The translations under genes were made by a program, and so were the position numbers. A stretch of DNA of 64,000 nt, from the NCBI GenBank assembly GCA_025667525.1, contig CM046877.1:261861706-261925705 (forward strand). The letters run 5' to 3'. The notes beneath the pieces were generated by a model. The model searched no databases, was not told the origin of the DNA, and saw only the letters and a list, made by a program, of their open reading frames with translations. The DNA comes from Glebionis coronaria. Lineage: Eukaryota > Streptophyta > Magnoliopsida > Asterales > Asteraceae. Of this stretch, positions 35,302 through 47,200 are shown piece by piece. Numbering within the stretch: position 1 is the first letter of the stretch; each line of letters begins with the position of its first letter.

Positions 35302-37985
35302 TGTGACAACCGTGGTTTTGGGTTGTCACTTGGTCTTACTTTTAGGTTATTTTATGTGTGCTTACTTGAATTGTGTGTTTACGTGTTTATTTTGTGTGAA
35401 CGAGGTTGGTGTGGTTATCGTTTATGAGTATAGAGTACTCATATGTAAATCGAGGAACGGTTATTTCATGTTCATGAGCTCACAAGTGGTGACTATGAAA
35501 TGAAAATGGTGATATTGTGGTGTTTACGTATACGTATAAGTATTATAGTAATAGTATTTTTTTAGGATTTACGGTTTAGCATTTAGAGGTCTCGGGTGAG
35601 GTAATTATCCATATGAATATTTTTCGGGATGGTTTTAAGTCATTTAGACTTAGTTATAAAGTTTATTGAAAAATTTGAGATTCTTTTTAAAAGTGAATAT
35701 TTTACGTCTTTTACGGTAAAACACGTAAATTTGACTAGTTTTACGGTTTTGTGGTTTTGGAAGCTTTAGGAGCTGAAATAAATTAAGGAAAATTAAAGTA
35801 ATATTAATAACATAATATTAAATAATAAAAGTAAAAAAAACGAATTTAGGGGTGTTTGGGTCGGTTTAGACGCACTAAAGAAGAAAGAAAGAAGGGAAAA
35901 GCCCAAAACAGGCCCAATGGACTTGTAATGGGATTAGGGGGCCTTTAGGACTTAACCAAACCCAACTCATAACCATAATAATCAGGTTTTTAACCTCCAT
36001 AACATATCCTAGCCGAAATTCATCAATGGTGGCCAATTAGGGTTCTTTAAAAATTAGGTTTTCTCATCTTCCATTAAATTAAAGGTAAAACCTTCTTAAC
36101 CCTTTTCATATTAATTGTTTTTAATGTTTTCTATGATCATCTTATGATGGATTTAGGTTAGGGTTTAATTAAAAACAGTATATTAATCATATTTTAATGA
36201 GTAAATAAATTAGGGCTTGTAATCAGAGGGATTAGGGTTAATTAATGAGGTTGATTTTGTTAAACTCGTTTTTAAAAGCTGGGCATAATTTTGAGTCAAT
36301 TGTTTTGATCATATCTGGAGTTCTAGGAACATTCAAGATGCGATCAAACTAGCCCTGAAAAGGTATTTGAAGTGGCTTTCCAATACAAGAAACTAGAACT
36401 AAATTGGAGGTCGGGAAGTGGGTCAAAAACAGGTTACAACAGTCGGAGGTCAAAACAGTTTTGAATTCAGCCTGTTTTCTTTTTATGTTTTGGGTTGTTT
36501 GGGGTACTTAGGGTTGCATTGGGATCTTCTCACGAACATGAGAGATGGTTTATATATTGTAGTAAGGATCTGCACATGGGCTAAGATTGTGGTTTAGGGT
36601 AAGACCCTCTAATGGTAATGAACTTTTCATATGTTTAAAATCAGTGAATTCTGGATAGGTAGCAATATATACACATATATCTGGGCCTTAACAGTAGCTT
36701 TAAGGTTAGGGCAAGTGGGAGGTTTTAGCTAACATGTATAAAAGTGTGAATATTCCTTTTACAAAAACCATGGGTATGTTTAAGTGGACGGTTGACTTAA
36801 AGTTTTGAGACCTAAAACTGGAACTGTTTTGTGTAAAATTATGAACGGGATAGCTATTAAACTTAACCAAGTTAGGGACTTGTTAAGGAAGGGTAATGGG
36901 GTGATTAGAGCTTAACAATGAGGTAATTATACAGGAATAGACTAGATGTCCATCATAGGTTGATGAGCCATCTTAGTGATTGGTTCGTGTATTGATTTCG
37001 TGTTTTTGGTTTGTTAGCTTGTTGCTAGTGCGAGGACTTGTGAAGAAGCTATCAGGTGAGTTTCATAATCCCATGTTTAAGATTGATTTTGACTTCCAGA
37101 TGGGATGGAAGAGACACTGTGTTGAGTTATTTTCTAAATTGATGCTGTGAATGTGTTTGTGATTTGAGATGGACTTATGTGTACATTATATGATTAACTG
37201 CTATGTGATTTTTGATTGTGTATGATTTGGATCGGGGGACACGTGCCGTCTCAGTTATCGTGGTTTGACAAGGTAGTGGCCTTGTGGTTTGACAAGGTAG
37301 TGGCCTTATGGTTTGACAAGGTAGTGGCCTTGTGGTTTGACAAGGTAGTGTCCTTGTGGTTTGACAAGGTAGTGGCCTTGTGGTTTGACAAGGTAGTGGC
37401 CTTGGGATAGGTACATAGTGTGATCATCTATGGTACCATGTTGTTTGGCAAGGTAGGAGCCTTGGATTTGGTTTGAAATATTTGATCTTGAATATTTAGT
37501 TGTTAATGCATACTTGTAGCACATTGTCCATATGTTATTGTATTGGTGTTTGTTATTCACAGCTTGTAACTGATTTAGCGTTAGAGTCTAAACCTATGAC
37601 TCTCACAAACTTTATGTTGACGTGTTTTAGTGTCTCTTTCAGGTGATACTATGGTTAAGCATGAGAACATAAGTGGCTAGGATTGGAGAAGCTTAGGAAT
37701 GTATATAGAAGGAGAATCCCCGTTTCCTTCTTATTTTTATTTGTTCTTTTAATAAGTGATACTGTGGCACACATATATTTGTTTGGTTATGTTATTTGTT
37801 TATCTTGGGTAAGCGGTAGGACTGTTACCTACTTACCTAGACTCTTGAGTCTGATGAGATATTGTCATGACTTTGTGTCTCCATTTTATGACATTTCTTG
37901 TTTCATATAGTTATCTTTATAGACACGCCATGTTGTGATGATATCCATACGTCGCGCCCCATATTCAGCCATGGTTGGTGTGACA
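35302..37985 (+). repeat. 3' LTR of element B (2684 bp)
   Basis: Partner of 27734-30368. It carries six copies of the 24-base repeat (37261-37404). Confidence 0.94.
37261..37404. repeat. 24-base tandem repeat in the B LTR, 6 copies
   Basis: Same unit as 29690-29785 with single-base variants in two copies. The two additional copies account for 48 of the 49 bases by which the LTRs differ in length. Confidence 0.93.
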
Positions 37986-38298
37986 ACACCCGTATCGAAA
38001 AGAACACACGTAGGTTGACCATAAATATACAAGATTCTAGTGATGGTACCTGTAGACTTGTTGGCCTGGTCTCGAGATGTCATGTAGACACGTCCGGTGG
38101 TAGGAGGCGGCTTGGAATCAGCATGTCCCGATGTGACCTCCATCTCGCCCTTACAGCAATCCATTATGATATGGCCAGGAAGACCACACTTGAAGCATGC
38201 GTCAGTGTTACGACGACATGGCACTGGGTGCCTACGGTGGCAAGTAGAGCAAAGAGGATGAGTATATCCTCCAGCAGGTGCTCTGGCTGGCTGAGAAC

Positions 38299-38371
38299 CT
38301 GATAAAACATTTTACATAAGACATGATAATAGGGTACAAAGGACAATGCGGATAATCGTAAGATTGAATAC
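38299..38371 (-). other. intron-like segment 3 in gag of element C (73 bp)
   Basis: The minus strand begins GTATTCAATC and ends TTTTATCAG; removal joins G|GT into a Gly codon and keeps the frame into the Cys/His cluster before the knuckle. Confidence 0.65.
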
Positions 38372-38451
38372 CAGTGATAGCTGGACGGCTAGGCTGTGAA
38401 CCTCTCTGGTTCTGGTCCCTACCGTTTCCATGGTTCCTGGTAGAAGTTTTG

Positions 38452-38512
38452 CTAAAGTGTCAGAATATGAGTTATAACATGAAATCATAAGAAAATGCCT
38501 AATTATTAGGAC
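38452..38512 (-). other. intron-like segment 2 in gag of element C (61 bp)
   Basis: The minus strand begins GTCCTAATAA and ends GACACTTTAG, with CTGAC close to the 3' end as a possible branch point. Removal joins AG|C into a Ser codon. It is short for a plant intron. Confidence 0.55.
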
Positions 38513-38662
38513 CTGCTGCTGTTGGTGTGTCCAGCGTTGTTACGGTAATTATCATTACCGCCACGCCTTTCCGTAGCAGAACGGTCGTTAGTCTGACCGT
38601 TTCCCTTGGGCTGATGAGGCTGCTGCTGAGTAGCCGGCTGAGACCGATCCCCAGTTTTCTGC

Positions 38663-38745
38663 CTGGAAGATACAATTTAAAGAGATGAATAATTGACATA
38701 TATGGAAGAATACGGATTGATCACCGCTTGAATACGAATGTTTAC
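38663..38745 (-). other. intron-like segment 1 in gag of element C (83 bp)
   Basis: The minus strand begins GTAAACATTC and ends in a pyrimidine-rich TTGTATCTTCCAG. Removal joins AG|G into an Arg codon. It carries in-frame stops if read through. Confidence 0.68.
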
Positions 38746-39908
38746 CTCTTGTCAGGTCTCTCAGCTTCCCCGAACTCATCTCTCTCCTACAGCATCTCCA
38801 GCTTACGTGCTGCATCGGCCACTTGTGCTACAGTGTTGAACGTAGCACACACCAGATTGTTTGCGACCGATGTGCGAAGAGCCCACCTAAAGTGGCGTGC
38901 CTGCTCTTCAGGAGTACCTGCTGCTGCACCAAGGAAACCAGCTAGGCGAAGAAAGTGCTGCATAAACTCGTTGCTATTCTCCCCAGCTCTCTGTCGGATC
39001 CCATGGTACTCCATCTTGAGCTTGTCTTGCTCAGCCTTGGGAAAGAACTGCTCCATCACCTTGTCCTTGAACTGAGCCCAAGTCAAACCAGCAACCCACT
39101 CGTCACCTCCCTCAGACTGCATCAACGCTAACCACCAATTTAGCACATCGCCCTCGAACCGATAACATGCCAACCTCGCCTTGTACGCGGGGTCACAACC
39201 CATAGCATTGAAAATCTTCTCGATGTGAGCCAACCAACTTTCAGCATCACTGGGGCTATCTATTTTCTCAAAAGCTCGAGGACGGAGTTTGTTGAATCTC
39301 TCCAGCCATACTGCTAATGTCACTGGAGGAGGAGGAGGAGGTGCCTGGTTATGCTGCTGATTGTTGGCAGCTTAAACCTCAGCCCTGATGTCGTTCCTCA
39401 AGTGAGGAAGCAAAGCTTGCATTGCAGCTTGGATTGCAGCATTGAGTTGTTCCTGTTCGCGTGTGAGAACCATCTGACAGTATAACAAAAAACTTATGAT
39501 TAAACAGATCAAAAAATAAAATATATATACATGAAAAAAATTTATACCAAAATTTCAAGAGAAAAATTTTATGCAAGAAAATTTTGTGTATGAATGCATG
39601 ATGCAGTTTTATGAAAACTTTTGTATGCTCGAGAGTGAACGCCTATGGTCAGTTCACCCAAAATAAAAGACATGGCGAGGGAACGCCTATGGGTCGGTCC
39701 TAAATTTAAAAGTTTCAATAAAACACATGCGACTAAATAGGGCCAGTCCTGTACCAACCATTACTTAGTCATAAACCTGCGACAATGACATATATATGTA
39801 TGCATAAAAACGATGAATGCATGAAAACGACTGTCAGTTCTAGGAAGACCATAGTGACTACCCACTAATCACAGGTCATATTTTGAGAGCCTACATGTCG
39901 AAGCCTTG

Positions 39909-39920
39909 GCTCTAATACCA
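39909..39920 (-). other. primer binding site of element C (tRNA-Met type, one change)
   Basis: The minus strand reads TGGTATTAGAGC, 4 bases inside the 5' LTR; one T replaces the usual C. Confidence 0.85.
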
Positions 39921-39924
39921 TAAT

Positions 39925-42863
39925 TGTAACATCCCATTTTGATAATGGAATGTCACACGTAATTATGGCGTGTCATCAAAGCATACAAGGAAAAATGTCT
40001 AAACATTACATGACCATAAAAGGAAAATACCGGAATCAAACATCGGTAGTCCAAAAGTAAAGCTCATCACACACAAACATAAGTACTGTAAAGAAAAGGA
40101 CTAAACAATGTCCATAGCAAGAGTATCAATGTAAAGATAATGCATAAAGTAAAGAAAGGCTAGAAAGCTTCACGTCCATATGCACGTACGCTTAAAGTCT
40201 ACGAGCGTCCCTGAGTACCTGCCGTTTTGGGAACATAGAAAAGGAAAACGGCTGAGCAATACGCTCAGTGCACGGATGTACAATAAAGCATGAATAGGAT
40301 AAGCATATAACATATAACAACGGAAGAAACTAAGTCCCGAATAACCTGGTTAAGTCTTGGTAAAACTGGTTTTATAGTTTGAAAAGCCTTATGTTTATTT
40401 TATAAAAACTGTTTAGCATACTCTACCATTAGCCAATATAGGTCATGAAAATCCACCGTGCATGAATACTTGGAGGGGTGACCTCATCATGCAAATTAGA
40501 GGGGATGCCTCTAATTTAATATACTGGTTTAGGTAGGAGGGATCAGCTCCTTGTGAAGGATGCAAGGCACACACCACATTCACACTGAGTAATCTACTAA
40601 AAAACATGTAACTAGGATGCACCCATACGCCCCACATGATAAATATAATAATATGGCCAAAAGCTGAAGGGACGCCACGAGCAATCACTCCACCGTGGTG
40701 AAGTCATTATATCAGCGCCTCTAATGTTATGGTTATGGTACCTCCATAACTAGGTGAAACTGGTCATGCATGTGTATGGCAATAGGTATTCTAAATTAAA
40801 CATAAGCAAATCAAACATATAACTTATACTACGGGAAAACATTTGGCTGCATACGAGAAATCCTAATAAGGAAAGAATGTCCATACTGAAAGGACGGGAA
40901 TCCGTACCTTATGTCCAGCGAACGAAGAAGACGAACTGAGGAGAATCATACTTCGGTATCACTAATGCTACATAAATACATACGTGAATAAGTATCTGAT
41001 TACTAAATACGTAACTGGTTTTATCTCATGTCTTAGCTTAGTTTATACGTTCATGCCACGTTTTACTGTTTTAAGCCTTAAACTGTGTTTATCTCATATT
41101 CTGTCTATTCTGATTAAGTATTACTTGTATTTCATGTCTTATTATACTTACTGTTTAATAATAAGTAACTTTCTAAAAATAGCAGGTTTCCGAAAATAGA
41201 AAGTTTCCAAAAATAGAAAGTTACCAAAAATAGAAAGTTTCCAAAAATAGAATTACTGCTTAAAATAGATAAGTTTCTAAAAATAGAAGTTTCCATAAAT
41301 AGATTAGTTGCCTTAATTAAATAAGTTTCTAAAAATAGAAAGTTTCCATAAATAGATTAGCTGCCTGAATTAAAAAGTTTCTAAAAATAGAAAGTTTCCA
41401 TAAATAGATTAGCTGTCTTAATTAAATAAGTTTCTAAAAATAGAAAGTTTCCATAATTAGATATAAGCTGGTTAAATAAGCTAAGTATATAAGCTTAAGT
41501 GTTTTCTGATTATTATTCTAAGTCATAATGATATATTGTATAGTTTATTAATTATTACATGTGATTTAAATAAACTATAGGTTAAAAGTATTTAATTAAA
41601 TATATCATGTTTTTAATTAAATAAAGTTAAATACTTAGGTTAAAACATGTATTATTATTTATTAATAATATAACCTAAGTCATGTTAATTAATTAATTAT
41701 AACTATGGTTTCTAAATAATTAATTAATTATAAGTCTAGAACAATATAAATACTTAGGTTAATAATTCCATGATCTAATAATTAAATTATAACCTAAGTC
41801 ATGTTTTATTAAACTAATCATGTCATATAATTATTAAATTAATTTTAACATATGATTATTAAAAACATCACATTAACATAAACCATGAACCGGATCGTGA
41901 CTAGTAACCATGAACCGGACTCGAAATCAACTCAATACCCCGAACCACCTCGGGGTTTCCCCCTTGTTGCTGCTGTTGTGGGACCCACACCACCCTACTG
42001 GGACCATATGGTCTCGGTGGTGGTCTATAAGCCAAACCGAGACCCCCTTGGGGTTCGGTTTAGGCGTTGGCCAAACAAACACCCTAAAAACATCCGTTTT
42101 GATTTACCTCATAACCAATTACATGTTTGATTTATGTTTTTAATTAGGTTTTTAAAAACATCATGTTCTTATTTAATCTATTAAATCAAAACAAAAGAAG
42201 AGGATTAAAAGATATACCGAATGCGTGGATCTAACGAGGATGAACACACACGAACACACGTATAAGATTCAAGATCAAAAACAAACGAACACCCCCTTTC
42301 TTGTTGTTGTATGCGGCGGCCATGGAGAGGAAGAAGGAGAAGGAGAAAAATCTTTTTAGGTTTTTGATTGAGTTTACTGTAAAGTGAAAAATGAAAACAA
42401 GATTTTACCTTTACCCCTTCTTAGTAAAATTTTAGATGGGCTTGGCCCATCTCTTGATGTAGCCACGGTTAACGGGCCCCACATGGGGTACCCGTACCGT
42501 TTTCCGTGTCTCGTTATTTAAGTGTTCGTTCGTGTATATAGTCGTGTTCGTGTTTTATGTGTTCTCGTTAAATATTTACCGTGACTTAATATATTTATTC
42601 GTGTTCGCAATAAATATATATACGTAATTAATATTAGCTCGTGATTTAATTACGTTCATGATTTCATGATCGCATGTTCGTGATTAATTATTGTTAAATA
42701 ATTATTGTGTGTTCGTACGTAATAAATACTTATCGTGTTCTAACACGTACGTAATACGTAAAATTCTAACACGTGAACGTAATCATACTATAAAAGGAAA
42801 GTTTTAATCTAGTACGTACGATCTTAAGGGCACTATTCATGGTAAAAGCATGCGGGTTTTACA
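39925..42863 (-). repeat. 5' LTR of element C (2939 bp)
   Basis: Partner of 21436-24371. Tip hairpin at 42842-42862; tandem array at about 41170-41462. Confidence 0.95.
41170..41462. repeat. ~53-base tandem repeats in the C LTR (right copy)
   Basis: Same array as 22679-22970, with TTTCTAAAAATAGAAA palindromic cores. Confidence 0.85.
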
Positions 42864-44053
42864 TCCTATATATACCCTCCTAATGACACATTAGGAGGGT
42901 GTTAGTTAATTAGTTAATTTTCAATTTTAGTAGTTTAGTTTTTAGAGAGAGAAAGTGTTTAACTTTCTCTCACTAGGAAAATTTCATCTTTTATTTTTAT
43001 TTCTTGTTTGAATCAAATCTTTACTTTTAAAAAGTTTAATCTTGTTTTAATTTCATCTTATTCTACCTTTCTTGTTTTTAATTTTGATCTTGATTAGTGA
43101 TAATCTTTGATTTTGTTTCATCTTGATGCTTATGTGATTAAAAAGTTTATCTTTTTATTCATATCTAAGTTTTTATACAACTTGAGCTTTGAGCTTATCA
43201 TGCTTATTGGCTTATTTTGTATTTAGCTTATTTACTTTTAAAGTTTTCTTAAAAGTCTTTGTCTTTTTAAATTTTGATTTAAAAGTTTTGCTTATTTAAA
43301 GTTTTGAAAAGTTTTTATTCGTGCTTATTTAGTTTGTTTCATTATAGATTTGATAAAGTTTTGGTTTGAGCTTATTAAAACATAGTTAATTTGTTTAGCT
43401 TATTTCGAATCGCATTCCATCGGAAAGGGGAAACCCTTTTCCGACCATACATTCCGACAGGGGTACTTTTGAGAGTATTCCGATCAGTTCCACTATTATT
43501 CCGATCACAGGATCGGAAAAGGGTTTTGTTATTCCGACGGAGATTCCGATTGGGATTCCGACGGGGGGAATTATTTTGATATTCCGATAGCTTTGGATTT
43601 CCAGTATTCCGATCATTTTCCTTTTTATACATTCCGATAAGACTGTATTCCGACGGGATTCCAATCTGGATTCCGACGGGTGTGTTTCTAGTCATTCCGA
43701 TTGATATTCCGACTAGCATTCTGACTTTGTGATTCCGATGGGCTTTCCTTTGACATATTCCGACAGGATTCCGATTACCTTCTGATGGGTTTCAGTTTTG
43801 TTTTTATAAAGTTTTAAGTTTTCAATTTACCTTCAAGTTTTTAATCATTTATTTTGAACTCGTAATTTTAGTTTATTTTTTTTAAAGCTTTTATTTTACT
43901 TAACGACATTTTCATATTTGCTTTTAGTTTAAAATAGATAATCAAACCATTTTATTTTCCACCAAGAACGACTGAGTCGCACTCTTAACTAGTAATCAAT
44001 TCGAAAAGATTGGAATCAACGAACTTTTTTAACTAAGTAAAATCTAGTTATTA
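42864..44053 (+). repeat. 5' LTR of element D, second part
   Basis: Continuation of 20996-21435 after element C, starting with the duplicated TCCTA and running TATATATA (42867-42874), a 7-base hairpin, a 10-base hairpin (42947-42971) and the ATTCCGA array, to TTATTA at 44053. It matches 52293-53430; the 3' LTR lacks about 50 bases of the array. Confidence 0.93.
43451..43774. repeat. interspersed ATTCCGA heptamer array in the D 5' LTR
   Basis: Sixteen exact ATTCCGA words plus near-matches in 324 bases, at irregular spacing, often followed by CGGG or TGGG. This CpG-containing island stands out from the very AT-rich LTR. An antisense ORF across it is a by-product of its low complexity. Confidence 0.88.
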
Positions 44054-44055
44054 AA

Positions 44056-44073
44056 TGCCGCCACTGCCGGCTC
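44056..44073 (+). other. decayed primer binding site of element D (tRNA-Asp type)
   Basis: TGCCGCCACTGCCGGCTC differs at five positions from the intact site of element A but lies in the expected place, two bases after the LTR. Confidence 0.75.
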
Positions 44074-44237
44074 TTTTCGTTAAGATTAACGGTTTTTAGT
44101 GAGAGACGCGTTGGATTTTGGGATCCGTTCATTTTTGAACATTATTTTTCTTGCTTAAATTTTCAAAAATCCTAAAAAATATAAAATTTTAAAAAAATCC
44201 AAAAAAATAGAAAAACATAAAAAACCAAAAATATTTC

Positions 44238-47200
44238 TTGTATATGCGTACCCGTGCTCGTAAGAAGAAAGAAATTCAAGCCGAAGTCGAAACTCCACAT
44301 ATTGTCACCATGGAAAATCGACCAATGATCGACCTTTTGCAATCGCAAGTAGAAGGCAACACCGATGCTATTATTATACCCGAGATTGGAGCCAACAACT
44401 TTGAACTCAAATCCGGCTTCATTCAAATGGTCTCTGCTCAACCATTCTTGGGGCGCACACTTGATGATCCTCATGACCATATAAAAAGGTTTCTTTAACT
44501 CACTAATACGGTTAAGTATAATGGGGTTTCACAAGAGGTGATTCGCTTGCAACTTTTTCCTTTCTCCTTAGAGGGACAGGCCCGCCATTGGCTTGATAAG
44601 GAACCGCAACAAAGTATTCTTACGTGGTCGGATTTGGAGACCAAATTCATCAACTACTTTTTCCCACCCTCACGTACTACCGCTTTGCAGAATGAAATCA
44701 TTAACTTTGAACAAAAGTACGGTGAGACATTTAGTGAATCGTGGGACCGTTTTAAGGAACTTTTACGAAAGTGTCCACAACATGGTTTCACAAAAGTACA
44801 TCAAATTAATACTTTTTACAATGGTTTAAGCATGAATGACCAAGATTCACTAAATAGTGCCTCGGGGGGGGGGGGGGGGGGTAACATTTTGGTTAAGTCT
44901 TCTAATTCCGCATGGGATATTATTGAGAATAAGTCTAGAGTGCAAACTAAGAGTGTTCAGACTAATGTGGCTAGTGCTAGTACTAGTGACGCCGACAAGA
45001 GAATTGATAAGCTCACTTCGCTTGTTGAAACACTTTCTCTACAAATTGCTAACAATACCAAAAGCATCAATGCACAAGTTAATGCTATGAGTCAGTCATG
45101 TGAAATATGCGGGGGATCTCATTCATACACCGATTGTCCTTCGACTAATGACAATCCGGAAAATGTGTATGTCGCGAATGGTAACTTTTCTACGGGAGGC
45201 TATCAAGCTCGTCCTCAAGGTGACCGCAATTTGCTCAGTTATCATTCAAACAACTTCCTTTCACCACCCGATTTTCCACCTCAAAACCTAAACAACCTCA
45301 ATCGTAACAATCAAAACCAACCACGAGCTCCAAATCAATATCAAACCCAAAGAAACCCATATCCACCTCAAGGAAACAATCAACTTCACCAACCACCTGC
45401 TTATCAACCACCTGCCTACAATGCTCTTCCTCCCACCCAACCCACCGCATTTAATCAAGAGGTTGACACTTACACGAGGACTAATGATGCGATAGTGCAT
45501 AATCTTCAGCGGCAAATCATCAACTTTAAAGGAGATATGGCAAAACAAGGGAATGATCTTCGAGTCGATATGTGAAACTCTTTGAGCAGTCAAACGAATG
45601 ACTTAAGGGATATGATGGCTAGTTTCTTTCAAAGTAATAAAGCCTCTGGTTCGGGTTCTCTTCCGAGTAACACCGTTGCTAATCCAAGAGGGGAGATGAA
45701 TGCAATCACCACTCGAAGTGGAAAAGGATTAAAGGAACCCGAGCTTCCTACACCTACAGCGGTGATTGTGACAAAGGAAAACGAGTCCCCTTCTCCTATT
45801 CCTCCACCTTCTATTTCTCCAATTCCTCCACCTTCTACTTCCACCCCTCCACCACCCAAGGACGTGAGTGAGAATTCCATTCCAAAGCCTTCATCTCAAC
45901 CCAATATACCTTATCCCTCAAGGTTGAGGAAAGAGAAGTTGAAGAACAAGGATGATATTCAGGTTTCTAACTTTCTTAAAATGTTTAAACAACTGAATTT
46001 CAATATCTCCTTTGCTGAGGCAATCGCTCACATGCTGAAATATGCTAAAATGTTTAAAGATCTTATCAGTGACAAAGAAAAGCTTCTTGATATCGCTCAG
46101 ACTCAACTTAATGAGAATTGATCCGTAGTGCTCTTAAGGAAATTACCAACCAAACTTGGTGATCCAGGTCGTTTTCTCATTCCTTGAAACTTCCCCGGGG
46201 TAGAGAATTGTATGGCCCTAGTCGATCTAGGTGCTAGTATAAACTAAATGCCATTAAGTGTTTGGAAACAATTTTCTCTACCCGAGCTAGTCCCCACACG
46301 AATGACATTGGAATTAGCTAACCGTACGGTTGCTTATCCGGTGGGGATAGCCAAAGATGTCTTCGTCGGTGTCGACAAATTCACCTTTCCGGCAGATTTT
46401 GTTGTCGTTAAATACGAGATGGACCCCCGTGTTCCATTAATCGTTGGACGTCCATTCTTGAGGACCGGTCGCACTCTCATTGATGTAACCGCGGGCAAAT
46501 TAATCATGAGAGTTGGTGACGATAAAATCTTCTTCAACATGGGTAAACTTTCTAAGCAGCCTTCTGAAAAAGAGAGTGTTAATTTCATTGACGTTCTTGA
46601 TGAGGCTTGTGAAGAACATTTCAAAGACGCTTGTAAAGGTGGTTCTTCTTCTCTACCCATTGTTGAGACCGTTGCCTCTATTGCTCCATCACTAACTCTA
46701 TTTGGAGAAAGTGACTTCATTCTGAAAGAATTTGAAGCAACTTTGGGAGATGTGGACTTACAATATGACGATTCTCCCTCCAATTGGGATGAAGACATTC
46801 GTACCATTGAGAAACTTCTCAATGAGAACCACATTTCTCCACCATCTCCTAAGGAAATCTCTATCCATGAACCGAATTTGACTACGCCTTCCATCGAAAA
46901 TCCTCTAGATTTAGAGCTTAAGGACCTACCGTCTCATCTCGAGTACATTTTCCTTGAAGACAATAAGAAGTTACCCGTCATCATCGCTAAGGACTTGAAA
47001 GAAGACGAAAAATCTCGACTTATCAACGTGCTGAAGAGTCATAAGAAAGCGATTGCTTGGAAAATCTTTGATATTCGTGGAATTGATCCTCACTTTTGCA
47101 CACATAAAATTCTCATGGAGGACGATTTTAAACCCACTATTCAAAACCAAAGAAGGGTGAATCCCAAGATCCATGACGTTATAAAAAAATAGGTTATCAA

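Larger units (their letters stand above)
27734..37985 (+). mobile_element. Element B: Tekay-like element with degenerate interior, nested in C
   Basis: Plus-strand element of 10.25 kb: 5' LTR 27734-30368, tRNA-Met primer site, 4.9 kb interior without any long ORF, polypurine tract, 3' LTR 35302-37985. LTRs start TGTGACAACC and end GGTGTGACA. The 49-base length difference is almost entirely two extra copies of a 24-base tandem repeat. LTRs differ by about 3% by eye, whereas the pol remnant is shattered by stops and frameshifts. That mismatch suggests a non-autonomous element mobilised by proteins from relatives. Confidence 0.9.
37986..39473 (-). pseudogene. gag and start of protease of element C, with three intron-like segments
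   Basis: Gag would form the particle and bind RNA. ATG at 39471-39473 starts a helical N-terminus (MVLTREQEQL), then a proline run, then the capsid domain with W-L-x-H-I-E-K-I-F and V-L-N-W-W, ending near A-A-R-K-L-E-M-L. A Gln/Asn-rich linker follows, then a pre-knuckle Cys/His cluster (L-C-S-T-C-H-x-R-H), the canonical CX2CX4HX4C knuckle (C-F-K-C-G-L-P-G-H), and protease F-D-T-G, where element B is inserted. The linker frame is kept only if three GT-AG segments (38663-38745, 38452-38512, 38299-38371) are removed. Two in-frame stops remain in the first exon: TAA 39372-39374 and TAG 38788-38790. Confidence 0.85.
21436..42863 (-). mobile_element. Element C: Tekay/Del-like chromovirus, nested in D and hosting B
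   Basis: Minus-strand Ty3 element of about 11.2 kb without its nested insertion: 5' LTR 39925-42863, tRNA-Met-type primer site, gag with three intron-like segments, knuckle, protease split by element B, reverse transcriptase, RNase H, integrase, chromodomain-like tail, polypurine tract and 3' LTR 21436-24371. LTRs begin TGTAAAA and end GTTACA on the element's strand. Flanking TCCTA is perfect. The chromodomain at the integrase C-terminus and the domain order place it among chromoviruses, most likely the Tekay/Del group. Confidence 0.93.

Noticed and set aside
37216..37560. ORFs made of repeated 8-residue units on both strands over the B tandem repeat
   Set aside because: The 24-base unit is divisible by three, so open frames appear automatically on either strand.
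43375..43719. 114-residue antisense ORF in the D LTR
   Set aside because: It is a translation of the ATTCCGA array; low-complexity and absent as an intact frame from the other LTR.
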